Notes under the pieces: model-generated
Told to the model about the DNA's origin: nothing
What the model saw: the letters and a program-made list of their open reading frames with translations, nothing else
Databases searched by the model: none
Translations under genes and position numbers: made by a program
From: JBMOGA01 sp049318625
GTDB taxonomy: Bacteria; Pseudomonadota; Alphaproteobacteria; Rhizobiales; Hyphomicrobiaceae
NCBI GenBank assembly: GCA_049318625.1
Contig: JBMOGA010000027.1
Location: 1 to 46,628, forward strand
Length of the DNA: 46,628 bases
Direction of reading: 5' to 3'
Part shown: in pieces, positions 17,384 to 26,571 of the stretch
How the letters are laid out: the number at the start of each line of letters is the position of its first letter
How positions within the stretch are numbered: position 1 is the stretch's first letter

Positions 17384-18655
17384 GTGTTGACGAGGCAGAA
17401 GCGTACCACCGGCGGACAGCCCTACATCGGCGTTCTCGATATCGGGACGTCGAAGGTTTGCAGCATCGTCGCCGCCGCCGAGCCGCAGGCGCGCGGGCAG
17501 GCACCCGGCTATCGCATCCTCGGCATCGGTCACCAACGCTCCCGCGGCATCAAGGCGGGGGTCATCGTCGATCTCGACGAGGCCGAACAGGCGGTCCGCG
17601 CCGCGGTCAGCCAGAGCGAGCGCATGGCCGGCGTCCAAATCGACGAGGTGCTGCTCGCCGTCTCCTGTGGCAGGCTCATGTCCCGCCACTTCACCGCCAA
17701 TGCCGCGATCGAAGGCGGCGTGGTGACCGACCGCGACGTCGGCCGCGCCGAGATTGCCGGCCGTTCCTGGGCCGAAAAGGACGGCGGCGTGCTCGTCCAT
17801 CTGAACCGCCTCGGCTTCCGGCTCGACGGCCAGGGCCAGATCCCGGACCCGCGCGGCCTCTCCGGACGGCAGCTGTCCCTGCAACTCCATGCCGTGACCG
17901 CCGACGATGCGCCGCTGCGCAATCTGGTGCTTCTGGTCGAGCGCTGCCATCTGGCGGTCGGTGGCCTGGTCCCGGCCGGGCTCGCGAGCGGCCTCGCCGT
18001 GACCACCGATGAGGAGCGCCGTCTCGGCGTCCTGTGCATCGATATCGGCGGCGGCGCGACCACGCTGTCGGTGTTCCACGATGACCACTTCCTGTGGACC
18101 GAGACCCTGTCGGTCGGCGGCAACCACGTGACCTACGACATAGCCAGGCAACTCGAGACGCCCCTTGCCGAAGCCGAGCGAATCAAGGCGCTCTATGCCA
18201 CGGTGGTGAAGGCTCCTTCCGACGACCGCGAGTACATTTCGTACCCGTTGGCAGGAGGTGAGGAGCCTGAGCTTTGCCAGACGACGAAGTCGTATGTCCG
18301 GCAGATCGCGGAGCCTCGCATGCAGCTCATTCTGAAGCTGGTGCGGGAGCGCATCGAGGCCAGCGGGGTGACGCGCTACTGCGGTGGCCGCGTCGTTCTC
18401 ACCGGCGGCGGCAGCCAGATTGTCGGGCTGGCGGCATTCGCTGCCGACGTTCTGGGCGTTCCGGCCCGTGTCGCGCGTCCACGACCGGTCGGGGGGGCAC
18501 CCGGCAATGTGTGTACGCCTGCGTTTGCAACGGCGTTGGGATTGGTGGCAGTGGCGGCGATGCCCGGCATCGAGGTCGTCGCCTACCGCGAGCGTGACGC
18601 ACTGTCTGCGGGCTACTTCGGCCGGATGGGGCAGTGGCTGAAGGAAAGCTTCTGA
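17384..18655 (+). CDS. ftsA: Actin-like division protein FtsA
   Basis: FtsA tethers FtsZ filaments to the membrane. The ATPase motifs are IGVLDIGTSKVCSIV (phosphate 1), LCIDIGGGATTLSVF (phosphate 2) and VVLTGGGSQIVG (adenosine). A 1C domain follows the first motif (IDEVLLAVSCG). The C-terminal GYFGRMGQWLKESF is the expected amphipathic membrane-binding helix. The start is GTG at 17384 with GAGGA 7 bases upstream. At 423 residues it is typical, and ftsZ follows after 15 bases. Confidence 0.95.
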   Translation: MLTRQKRTTGGQPYIGVLDIGTSKVCSIVAAAEPQARGQAPGYRILGIGHQRSRGIKAGVIVDLDEAEQAVRAAVSQSERMAGVQIDEVLLAVSCGRLMSRHFTANAAIEGGVVTDRDVGRAEIAGRSWAEKDGGVLVHLNRLGFRLDGQGQIPDPRGLSGRQLSLQLHAVTADDAPLRNLVLLVERCHLAVGGLVPAGLASGLAVTTDEERRLGVLCIDIGGGATTLSVFHDDHFLWTETLSVGGNHVTYDIARQLETPLAEAERIKALYATVVKAPSDDREYISYPLAGGEEPELCQTTKSYVRQIAEPRMQLILKLVRERIEASGVTRYCGGRVVLTGGGSQIVGLAAFAADVLGVPARVARPRPVGGAPGNVCTPAFATALGLVAVAAMPGIEVVAYRERDALSAGYFGRMGQWLKESF

Positions 18656-18670
18656 GGTCTCGATAACGCG

Positions 18671-20314
18671 ATGGGCATCAAGCTGCAGCTTCCAAAGCTC
18701 ACTGACCTGAGGCCCCGGATCACCGTCGTCGGTATCGGCGGCGCTGGCGGCAATGCCGTCAACAACATGATCGCATCGGGATTGTCCGGCGTCGACTTCG
18801 TGGTCGCCAACACAGATGCCCAGGCACTCGCGGCGTCGAGCTGCGAGACCCGCCTTCAGCTCGGTGTGAACCTGACCGAGGGGCTTGGCGCCGGTTCCAA
18901 GCCCGAGATCGGCGAGGCGGCTGCCGAGGAAGCGGTCGACGAGATCCGCAGCCAGGTCGCCGGCTCGCACATGGTGTTCATCGCCGCTGGCATGGGCGGC
19001 GGCACCGGGACAGGCGCCGCCAGCGTATTCGCCCGGCTGGCCAAAGAGATGGACATTCTGACCGTTGCCATCGTCACCAAGCCGTTCCAGTTCGAGGGCT
19101 CGCGCCGCCTGCGCATCGCCGAGGCCGGCATCGCCGAGCTGCGCAAGTACGTCGACACGCTGATCGTCATCCCCAATCAGAACCTGTTCCGCATCGCCAA
19201 CGAGCGCACGACCTTCGCCGAGGCGTTCGTCCTGGCCGATCAGGTGCTCTACTCGGGCATCGCCTGCATCGTCGATCTGATCGTCAAGGAAGGCCTGATC
19301 AATCTCGATTTCGCCGATGTCCGCACGGTTCTGTCCGGCATGGGAACGGCCATGATGGGCACCGGCGAGGCCTCCGGCGATCGCCGCGCCATCGTCGCCG
19401 CCGAGGAGGCGGTCCACAATCCGCTGCTCGACGAGATGTCGCTGCGCGGTGCCAAGGGCCTGCTGGTGTCGATCATCGGTGGCCGCGACCTGACCCTCTA
19501 CGAGGTGGACGAGGCCGCGAGTCGTGTGCGCCAGGAAGTCGACCCCGAGGCCAACATCATCGTCGGCGCGACCTTCGACGATTCGATGCAGGATCGGGTG
19601 CGTGTCTCGATCGTCGCTTCCGGCATGACGTCCTCCCAGATGGCCTCGATGGCCGCCCACGCACAATCCTACCCGGCCCAGGGCCGCCAGCCGCCGTCGC
19701 AGGTTTCCGCCGAGACCGCGCACGCCAGCGGAGAGGATTTCGCCCACGCGCTCTCCCGTGTGCTGGGCCACGGCGACGGAGGGCCGCGCAGCGGGGACGC
19801 CAGCCGCCGCCCCTCCGCCCCCGGATGGGAATCGCAGGACGGCGTGACGATCGAAGAGGGTTTGGGTGGTCTCGGTGGCCCGGCCGCCCCGCCGCCGCTG
19901 CCGCGAGCGCAGTCGCAACCGCCGGCCGGTCCGACGCCGCCCTCGTTCGCGCCCGCACCCCCTCAGGACATCCGCCGCGCCAATCGCCGGATCCCGGGTA
20001 TCGACGAGTTCCCCGAGGTGGGCCGGCGCGAGTACATGGCCAAGTCCGCCGACGGTCGCCCGTCTGGCGATGCCGAGCCGGCGCCGATCCGTCGCATGGG
20101 ATTGCTCGAGCGGTTGACCGGCCGTCGCAAGGACGTCGCGAATCAGGGCACGGCACAAAACAATCCACAGGCCCGCGAGGGCAGTCTGAAAGACCCGCGC
20201 CAGGGGGCTGGAGGGGGTCGCGAGGCAGGTTCGGGCCCGGCACCGAAGGAGGCGCCCGGGTCTGGAACTCAACCTGTTGATCCGACGAGCTATTTCGATA
20301 GAAGACGAGGTTGA
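18671..20314 (+). CDS. ftsZ: Tubulin-like division GTPase FtsZ with atypical C-terminus
   Basis: FtsZ polymerises into the division ring. The globular GTPase domain (about residues 15-320) has VVGIGGAGGNAVNNM, the tubulin signature AAGMGGGTGTGAA and the catalytic T7 loop with NLDFADVRTV. After about residue 322 comes a linker of over 220 residues rich in P, G, A and Q, with a conserved-looking island (about 440-480: IPGIDEFPEVGRREYMA, then MGLLERLTGRR). Alphaproteobacterial FtsZ usually ends in a conserved peptide around IPAFLRRQ that binds FtsA and other partners. Here the chain ends in DPTSYFDRRRG, with no such peptide in this frame or within the following bases in other frames. FtsA is encoded next door, so its docking site may be diverged. 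Confidence 0.95.
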   Translation: MGIKLQLPKLTDLRPRITVVGIGGAGGNAVNNMIASGLSGVDFVVANTDAQALAASSCETRLQLGVNLTEGLGAGSKPEIGEAAAEEAVDEIRSQVAGSHMVFIAAGMGGGTGTGAASVFARLAKEMDILTVAIVTKPFQFEGSRRLRIAEAGIAELRKYVDTLIVIPNQNLFRIANERTTFAEAFVLADQVLYSGIACIVDLIVKEGLINLDFADVRTVLSGMGTAMMGTGEASGDRRAIVAAEEAVHNPLLDEMSLRGAKGLLVSIIGGRDLTLYEVDEAASRVRQEVDPEANIIVGATFDDSMQDRVRVSIVASGMTSSQMASMAAHAQSYPAQGRQPPSQVSAETAHASGEDFAHALSRVLGHGDGGPRSGDASRRPSAPGWESQDGVTIEEGLGGLGGPAAPPPLPRAQSQPPAGPTPPSFAPAPPQDIRRANRRIPGIDEFPEVGRREYMAKSADGRPSGDAEPAPIRRMGLLERLTGRRKDVANQGTAQNNPQAREGSLKDPRQGAGGGREAGSGPAPKEAPGSGTQPVDPTSYFDRRRG

Positions 20315-20319
20315 ATTCC

Positions 20320-20347
20320 GGGCTGTTTTGTGGGCTTGAAACAGCCC
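20320..20347 (+). terminator. Hairpin after ftsZ, possible end of the dcw transcript
   Basis: GGGCTGTTT, a 10-base loop, then AAACAGCCC form a perfect 9-bp stem starting 6 bases after the ftsZ stop. No T-run follows, so it may stabilise the 3' end or assist termination rather than act as a strong intrinsic terminator. The next gene, lpxC, begins 225 bases downstream and probably has its own promoter in between. Confidence 0.45.
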
Positions 20348-20571
20348 CGAGTCCCGAATCTGGACATTCGGTAACACAGCGTAAGAAACCGTGATTTGTC
20401 CGCCATGGCGGTGCGAGGTTACTGTCGAATTGCGAGCTACCAAGTCGTCTCGGCCACAGCTCCGCTAGAGAGCACGGCCACACGGGGTGACGGCGTCAGG
20501 TAGATGGGGGTGACCGGGAGGGTTGTTCGGCTTCGGCCGAATTGCGTCCTGGTCCTACAAGGGGCGCACAT

Positions 20572-21510
20572 ATGTACAAGCGATACGCGGGAGCACGGCA
20601 AACGACCGTCGGCCGTGCGATCGAGTTGAGCGGCCGAGGCGTACATTCTGGCGCTCCGGTCTCCTTGATTCTCCATCCCGCCGAAGCCGATGTTGGCCTG
20701 CGATTCTTGGTTAGCAAACGCGGTCGTATCGTGGCGGACATCCCCGCCGAAGTCTCGAACGTCAAGAACCTCACGCTCTGCACGGTCATCGGCGACGAAG
20801 CCGGCAACTCGGTCGGCACCGTAGAGCATCTTCTGGCCGCGCTGCGTGGCCTTGGCATCGACAACACCTACATCGAGGTCGACAGCAAAGAAGTCCCGAT
20901 CATGGACGGGAGCGCCGCGGCGTTCGTCGAGGCGATCGACGAGGTCGGCATCAAAGAGCTGTCGGAAGCCCGGAAATTCATTAAAGTTCTCAAGCCCATC
21001 CGTGTCGAGGAGGGCGACTGCTGGGGTGAGATTGCCCCCTTCAATGGTTTCAAGCTGGACGTCGAGATCGACTTCGACACCCCAGTGATCGGCCGCCAGC
21101 GCCTCGCACTCGAGATGGCGCCGGACGTGTTCCGCCGCGAACTCAGCCGCGCCCGCACCTTCGGCTTCATGCGCGATGTCGAGAAGCTCTGGAAGGCCGG
21201 CCTCGCCCTCGGCGCCTCGCTCGACAACACCGTGGCCATCGGCGACGACAAGGTCATGAATCGTGACGGACTGCGCCATCCGCAGGAGTTCGTTCGCCAC
21301 AAGATGCTGGACGCCGTGGGCGATCTGGCGCTGGCCGGGCTGCCGCTGCTCGGCGCCTACCGGTCGGTGCGCGGCGGCCATCGCCTCAACTCGCACGTCC
21401 TGAAGGCGCTGTTCGCCGATCACTCGGCGTGGACCGTGGCGCAGGCCCCCCGTCACCGCGATACGATCGTCTACCGCGACGTGCCGATGGCCGCTGCGGC
21501 GGGTGAGTAA
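20572..21510 (+). CDS. lpxC: UDP-3-O-acyl-GlcNAc deacetylase LpxC
   Basis: LpxC carries out the committed zinc-dependent step of lipid A synthesis. The N-terminus (TTVGRAIELSGRGVHSG) and TVEHLLAALRGLGIDN, which carries the first zinc histidine, are signatures. Later, MDGSAAAFVEAI, ARTFGFM, the LRHPQEFVRHKMLDAVGDL block (split around the conserved H and D) and GGHRLNSH complete the fold. The ATG at 20572 with AAGGGG 8 bases upstream gives 312 residues. It follows ftsZ, as in many alphaproteobacteria. Confidence 0.95.
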   Translation: MYKRYAGARQTTVGRAIELSGRGVHSGAPVSLILHPAEADVGLRFLVSKRGRIVADIPAEVSNVKNLTLCTVIGDEAGNSVGTVEHLLAALRGLGIDNTYIEVDSKEVPIMDGSAAAFVEAIDEVGIKELSEARKFIKVLKPIRVEEGDCWGEIAPFNGFKLDVEIDFDTPVIGRQRLALEMAPDVFRRELSRARTFGFMRDVEKLWKAGLALGASLDNTVAIGDDKVMNRDGLRHPQEFVRHKMLDAVGDLALAGLPLLGAYRSVRGGHRLNSHVLKALFADHSAWTVAQAPRHRDTIVYRDVPMAAAAGE

Positions 21511-21654
21511 GCGGCCCGCCCCAAACCGACCTCATTCGAAGTCCACAAGCAATTTAGGGACTTGGCGATTTCTCCTGCCGCGACTCGTATGATATGCGAG
21601 GGAGGAAGTTACGGAGCGGTCAGCGCCGCGCCCGTCGTTACTGGGGGACTGGCC

Positions 21655-22551
21655 ATGTCGGCATCGGATGCCGGGCTACCGAGCACGAAAGTTCACCGGG
21701 CAACCGGTCTGCGCGGCTGGATGGTCGCTGCGGCCGTGTGCCTGGGTGTTGCGTTGCAGGGGTGCTCGTCCAGCCTCGACACGGCGAAGCAGCTGAACCC
21801 CGATCCGCCGGACCAGATGTACGCTCAGGCCGATACCCTTCTGCAGAAGGGTAAGTTCGAGTTCGCGGCCACCAAGTTCGAGGACCTGGACCGCGACCAC
21901 CCGTACTCGCCGGAAGCGCGGCGCGCGATCGTCATGGCTGCTTACGCCTATCTGAAGGCCGGCCGCTATGCCGAGGCGATCGCCCAGGCCCGCCGCTACA
22001 CCACTATGCACCCGGGCACCAAGGAGGCGCCGCTGGCGCACTTCATTGTTGCTTCGGCCCACTTCGACGAGATCCGCGATCCGCGCCGCGACCAGACCAA
22101 TACGCGCAAGGCGATGGAGGAACTTCGGACGCTCAAGGCGCGCTATCCGGACAGCAAGTACGCCATCGAGGCTGACAATCGCATCCGCATTGCCGAGGAC
22201 AGTCTGGCCGCTGCCGAGATGGAAGTCGGGCGCTATTATCTCAAACAGAAGAACTACATAGCATCGATAAACCGCTTCAAGGTGGTCGCCAACGAGTATC
22301 AGACGACCGCCCATGTCGAGGAGGCTCTGGCCCGCCTCGCCGAGTGTTACATGGCGCTCGGCATCAAGGAGGAAGCGCAGACGGCGGCCGCCATCCTGGG
22401 GCACAACTTCCCCAATTCGCCGTGGTACAAGGATACGTACACGCTGCTCGCCTCGGATGGTCTCGCGCCGCGCGAAACCACGGGCTCTTGGATCAGCAAG
22501 ACCTTCACGAATTTCAAACTGCCCAAGCTTTCCCTGGGCGGGCCGGGCTGA
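21655..22551 (+). CDS. bamD: Outer membrane assembly lipoprotein BamD
   Basis: BamD (ComL) is a lipoprotein of the BAM complex that inserts outer membrane proteins. The N-terminus has a basic region, a hydrophobic stretch and a lipobox LQGC (cysteine at about residue 37), expected to be lipidated. Tetratricopeptide repeats follow: DQMYAQADTLLQKGKFEFAA, then YSPEARRAIVMAAYAYLKAG, LAHFIVASAHFDEI, and so on. GGGGGACTGGCC upstream supports the ATG at 21655 (298 residues); ATG 21721 would still keep the signal peptide core. In relatives recN usually follows, but here ligA does. Confidence 0.92.
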   Translation: MSASDAGLPSTKVHRATGLRGWMVAAAVCLGVALQGCSSSLDTAKQLNPDPPDQMYAQADTLLQKGKFEFAATKFEDLDRDHPYSPEARRAIVMAAYAYLKAGRYAEAIAQARRYTTMHPGTKEAPLAHFIVASAHFDEIRDPRRDQTNTRKAMEELRTLKARYPDSKYAIEADNRIRIAEDSLAAAEMEVGRYYLKQKNYIASINRFKVVANEYQTTAHVEEALARLAECYMALGIKEEAQTAAAILGHNFPNSPWYKDTYTLLASDGLAPRETTGSWISKTFTNFKLPKLSLGGPG

Positions 22552-22635
22552 TGAGCGCCCAGGCCGCCCCGGGTTGATCGGCCGGGCGCCAAGCCATAGA
22601 CAAGGGCATCCCCGAGCCGACGCATTGGGATAGCG

Positions 22636-24765
22636 ATGCCGAAGTCTCCTGCCGAAAAACCGGTCGACCTACTGACGTCGACCGAGGCCGCCAGCGAGGC
22701 GCGCCATCTGGCCATCGAAATCCGCCGCCACGACGCGCTCTATTTCCAGCAGGACGCGCCCGAGATTTCGGACGCGGCCTATGACGCCCTGCGCCGGCGG
22801 CTGGCCGACATCGAGGCGACCTTTCCCGAGACTCGCGCAACCGATAGCCCGACCGCGACGGTCGGAGCCGCACCGCTCGAGGCCTTCGGCAAGATCCGTC
22901 ATTCCGTGCCGATGCTGTCGCTCGGCAACGCCTTCGCCGACGAGGATGTCACCGAGTTCGTCGAACGCATTCGCCGCTTCCTCCGCCTCGCCGACGAGGC
23001 GCCGCTCGCCTTCTCTGCGGAGCCCAAGATCGACGGTCTCTCGATCTCGATCCGCTACGAGCAGGGCCGCCTCGTCCAGGCGGCGACGCGGGGCGACGGC
23101 TTCGAGGGCGAGAACGTCACTGAAAACGTGCGCACCATCCAGGATGTGCCGCACCGGCTGCGGGGTGCCAACCTGCCGGATGTCATCGACGTGCGCGGCG
23201 AGATCTATCTGAGCCACGCCGACTTCCAGGCCCTCAACGCCAGCCAGGCGGCTCAGGGTCTGAAGATCTTCGCCAACCCGCGCAACGCCGCCGCCGGTTC
23301 GCTGCGCCAGATCGACTCGCGCATCACCGCGGCCCGGCCGCTGCGGTTCTTCGCGTACGCCTGGGGTGAGATCTCGAAGCTGCCGGCCGAGACCCAGTCC
23401 GGCATCTACGCCGCCTATCGCGCCTGGGGCCTGCCGACCAACCCGCTGGCGCGCGTCTGTGCCGGTGTCGACGCTATGCTGGCGCTCTACCGCGAGATCG
23501 GTGCCGGGCGCGCGGCGCTCGGCTACGACATCGATGGCGTCGTTTACAAGGTGGACCGCCTCGACCTGCAGGAGCGCCTCGGCTTCGTCTCCCGCTCACC
23601 CCGCTGGGCCATCGCCCACAAGTTTCCCGCCGAGCAGGCGACCACCATACTGCGTGACATCGAGATCCAGGTCGGCCGCACCGGCGCGTTGACGCCGGTC
23701 GCCAAACTCGAGCCCGTCACCGTCGGTGGCGTCGTCGTCTCCAACGCGACGCTGCACAACGAGGACGAGATAGCCCGCAAGGACGTGCGCATCGGCGACA
23801 CGGTGATCGTCCAGCGGGCGGGCGACGTCATCCCGCAGGTGCTCGGCCCCGTGCTGGAGAAGCGGCCCCCGGACGCCGTGCCCTTCCGCTTCCCGGCAAC
23901 CTGCCCGGTCTGCGGCAGCCATGCTGTCCGCGGAACCGAGGAAGAGACCGGCACGGCCGATGTGGTGCGCCGCTGCACCGGCGGCCTCGTGTGCTCGGCC
24001 CAGGCCAAGGAGCGCCTCAAGCACTTCGTGTCCCGCAATGCCGTCGACATCGAGGGTCTCGGCGACGAGAAGATCGAGCAGTTCTTCAGCGAAGGTCTGC
24101 TGAAGCGACCGGCCGACATCTTCACGCTGGCCGCCCGCAACGCGCAGAGCCTGACGAAGCTCGAAAACCGCAAGGGCTTCGGCAAGAAGTCGATCGCCAA
24201 CCTGTTCGCGGCCATCGAGGCCCGCCGCACCATTCCGCTCGAGCGGTTCATCTTCGGTCTCGGCATCCGCCACATCGGCGAGACGACCGCCAAGGACCTC
24301 GCCCGCGCCTACGGCACGTTCGAGGCGTTGCGCGCCGCCGCGGTCGCCGCCGCCGAAGGCGGACCCGAGAGCGACGCCTATCGCGAGATCGACAATATCG
24401 AAGGCATCGGCGAGACCGTCGTCGACGCCCTCGTCGATTTCATCGGCGAGCCGCACAACGTAGAGGCGCTCGACGATCTGCTCCGCGAAGTGACGATCGC
24501 GCCGTTCGCCCGCATCGCCGTGAAGACCTCGCCGGTGACCGACAAGACCGTCGTCTTCACCGGCTCCCTCGAGCGCATGACCCGCAACGAGGCCAAGGCG
24601 ATGGCCGAGCGGCTCGGCGCCAAGGTCGCCGGTTCGGTCTCCAAGAAGACCGATTACGTCGTGGCCGGTGCCGATGCCGGATCCAAGCTCGACAAGGCCC
24701 GCGAGCTCGGCGTCGCCGTGCTCACCGAGGACGAGTGGCTGGCCCTGGTCGGGCCTGCGATTTGA
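22636..24765 (+). CDS. ligA: NAD-dependent DNA ligase LigA
   Basis: LigA seals nicks during replication and repair using NAD+. Domain Ia comes first (about residues 14-75), then the adenylation domain with the lysine in EPKIDGLS (about 130-137). The OB-fold holds GDVIPQV, and a four-cysteine zinc finger runs from CPVCGS to CSAQ (about 422-450). Helix-hairpin-helix repeats follow (FGKKSIANL, LGIRHIGETTAKDLA), and a C-terminal BRCT domain ends the protein (VVFTGSLERMTRNEAK). At 709 residues it is full length. It converges with the phn locus, with 31 bases between stops. Confidence 0.96.
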   Translation: MPKSPAEKPVDLLTSTEAASEARHLAIEIRRHDALYFQQDAPEISDAAYDALRRRLADIEATFPETRATDSPTATVGAAPLEAFGKIRHSVPMLSLGNAFADEDVTEFVERIRRFLRLADEAPLAFSAEPKIDGLSISIRYEQGRLVQAATRGDGFEGENVTENVRTIQDVPHRLRGANLPDVIDVRGEIYLSHADFQALNASQAAQGLKIFANPRNAAAGSLRQIDSRITAARPLRFFAYAWGEISKLPAETQSGIYAAYRAWGLPTNPLARVCAGVDAMLALYREIGAGRAALGYDIDGVVYKVDRLDLQERLGFVSRSPRWAIAHKFPAEQATTILRDIEIQVGRTGALTPVAKLEPVTVGGVVVSNATLHNEDEIARKDVRIGDTVIVQRAGDVIPQVLGPVLEKRPPDAVPFRFPATCPVCGSHAVRGTEEETGTADVVRRCTGGLVCSAQAKERLKHFVSRNAVDIEGLGDEKIEQFFSEGLLKRPADIFTLAARNAQSLTKLENRKGFGKKSIANLFAAIEARRTIPLERFIFGLGIRHIGETTAKDLARAYGTFEALRAAAVAAAEGGPESDAYREIDNIEGIGETVVDALVDFIGEPHNVEALDDLLREVTIAPFARIAVKTSPVTDKTVVFTGSLERMTRNEAKAMAERLGAKVAGSVSKKTDYVVAGADAGSKLDKARELGVAVLTEDEWLALVGPAI

Positions 24766-24796
24766 GCGCCGGCAGGTTCGCACCAACCGTGTCTAT

Positions 24797-25942
24797 TCAG
24801 GCGGCGACGAGATCCCGGGCAAGGTGAACGAGACGCCCGGCGACGAACGTGGCGACGACCTCCGGCCGCGGCCCGCGCGGATCGACGACGATCAGGTCGG
24901 CCCGCTGTCCCGGCGCGATCTCGCCGCGGTCGGCCAGCCCCATGGCGCGGGCGCCGTTGGTCGAGACCAGTGGCCAAACCGCGCCGAGTGTCGAACCCTG
25001 CATGCGGACGATCTTGAAGGCGGCGGCGATCTGAGCCGGATAATAGTAATCGCTGGCGAGGGTCGAGCACAGACCTGCCGCGACCATGTCCGAGGCCGTC
25101 AGCGCACCGGTGTGGCTGCCGCCGCGCAGGATGTTGGGGGCGCCGAGCACGGTCGGCTCGCCATGGCTGCGGGCATCCTCGATGGCGTCCATGGTCAGCG
25201 GAAACTCGCAGACCGTCGCGCCGAGGTCGCGATAGTACGCCCGCTGCTCCCGCGTCTCGTCGTCGTGGCTCAGGATGACGATGCCGCGCCGGCGCGCCTC
25301 GCCGGCGATGCGCGCGACCGCCGCCGGCACATCGGCCCGTCCGGCCGCGACCTCTTCCACCAGCGCCTGATAGGCCGCCGCCGTGAGGCCGCTGCGATCG
25401 GCCCACTTCTGCAGCTTCACCGGATCGGTGCGGTTGTCCAATGTCTTGGTCGTGTGGTCGTTGAAGGCGACGACCGGCGGCACGGGATCGTCAAGCCAGC
25501 TGACGACCGCGTCGACGGCATGCAGGGCGAACGTCTCCCAGCGGATCTGCAGCCGAAGATCGGTGGCGAGATGCGGACGCGCGGCCGCCAGTGCAGCAAC
25601 GGTCTCTTGGCCTGCCGCCAGGCTGCGCAGTCCCGGTTCCCACGACACCGTCAAGCCGAGATATCCGGTCGTGATGCCGTGCGCGACCATCGTACGGTCG
25701 GCCTCGGCGAGCGCGATCGCGTGGTCGAAGGTGATCCCCGGTCGCGGCATCAGGCTGCGTTCGAACGCGTCGCCGTGGACATCGACGATTCCCGGCAGCA
25801 CCAGAAGATCGCGGGCATCGATCGCCGTCCCGCTCGCGGACGCGCCAACGGCGCTGATGACCCCGCCGGCAAAGCCGACGTCGATGCGGGCTTCGGTCCC
25901 GTCGGGCAACAACGCCGTGCCGTTGATGATCCGCGTGATCAT
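24797..25942 (-). CDS. PhnM-like amidohydrolase (second, divergent copy)
   Basis: PhnM is a metal-dependent amidohydrolase-fold diphosphatase that acts on ribose 1-methylphosphonate 5-triphosphate in the C-P lyase pathway. This 381-residue protein has the family blocks LVLPGIVDVHGDAFERS (metal ligands His56, Asp58), VILSHDDET, GAPNILRGGSHTG and LASDYYYP. It differs from the canonical copy (27835-28980) by HGDAFE in place of HTDNAE. It begins at ATG 25942 with GGAG 8 bases upstream and overlaps the stop of the acetyltransferase by 4 bases. It may act on a different sugar-phosphonate product or be a redundant copy; function is inferred from family and location. Confidence 0.85.
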   Translation of the reverse strand: MITRIINGTALLPDGTEARIDVGFAGGVISAVGASASGTAIDARDLLVLPGIVDVHGDAFERSLMPRPGITFDHAIALAEADRTMVAHGITTGYLGLTVSWEPGLRSLAAGQETVAALAAARPHLATDLRLQIRWETFALHAVDAVVSWLDDPVPPVVAFNDHTTKTLDNRTDPVKLQKWADRSGLTAAAYQALVEEVAAGRADVPAAVARIAGEARRRGIVILSHDDETREQRAYYRDLGATVCEFPLTMDAIEDARSHGEPTVLGAPNILRGGSHTGALTASDMVAAGLCSTLASDYYYPAQIAAAFKIVRMQGSTLGAVWPLVSTNGARAMGLADRGEIAPGQRADLIVVDPRGPRPEVVATFVAGRLVHLARDLVAA

Positions 25943-26556
25943 TCGTAGCGCTCCAGAAATTCTTCGACCGGCAGCTTGCGGAAGTCGTCGAGCGCGGCCC
26001 TGAGCGCGGTGTGGGACCAATCCCACCACGCGAGCCGTTGCAGCCGCTCGGCGATGGGCTCGGGAAACCGGCGCTTGACCGGCTTGGCCGGTATACCGGC
26101 GACGATCGTATAGGGCGCCACGTCGCGGGTCACCACCGCGCCGGCCGCCAGGATGGCGCCGGTTCCGATGGTGTGGCCGGGCAGCACGATCACGCCGTGG
26201 CCGATCCACACGTCGTGGCCGATGGTCACCGGAAAGCTGCGCCGCCAGTCGAAAAAGGCGGCGTCGTCCTCCGCATCGTCGAAATAGGAGGCCGACCGGT
26301 ACGTGAAGTGTGCCTGCGACGCGCGCTCCATCGGATGGTTGCCGGGGTTGAGGCGCACATGCGCCGCAATCGAGCAGAACTTGCCGATTGTCGTGTAGAT
26401 GACGTCGCCGTCGTTCACGATGTACGAGTAGTCGCCGAGGCGTGATTCGACAAAATTGGTCCGCGCACCGATTTCCGTGTACCGTCCGAGCGTGCTCGCC
26501 TTGACGTTCGCGGCCGGATCGATCAAAGGCGTTTCGCCGAGTTTCTTGGTGGACAT
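25939..26556 (-). CDS. Phosphonate-associated hexapeptide acetyltransferase
   Basis: Left-handed beta-helix acyltransferase of the type found in many phn loci (xenobiotic acetyltransferase-like, unrelated to the GNAT protein PhnO). Hexapeptide repeats run through VKASTLGRYTEIGAR (about residues 18-32) and TIGHDVWIGHGVIV to VAGIPAKPVKRRF (about 111-164). The candidate catalytic histidine is His74 in NPGNHP. It is plausible that it acetylates aminoalkylphosphonates or an intermediate, as phn-linked acetyltransferases can do. It is coupled to the second phnM-like gene (ATGA) and divergent from phnN, with only 15 bases between the two starts. Confidence 0.85.
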   Translation of the reverse strand: MSTKKLGETPLIDPAANVKASTLGRYTEIGARTNFVESRLGDYSYIVNDGDVIYTTIGKFCSIAAHVRLNPGNHPMERASQAHFTYRSASYFDDAEDDAAFFDWRRSFPVTIGHDVWIGHGVIVLPGHTIGTGAILAAGAVVTRDVAPYTIVAGIPAKPVKRRFPEPIAERLQRLAWWDWSHTALRAALDDFRKLPVEEFLERYE

Positions 26557-26571
26557 GGGAAGTGGACCTCG

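Noticed and set aside
16298..20443. A 1381-codon open frame on the minus strand across ftsQ, ftsA and ftsZ
   Set aside because: It is antisense to three well-identified genes, has low-complexity R/G/A/D-rich composition and no family features. Long antisense frames are expected at this GC content.
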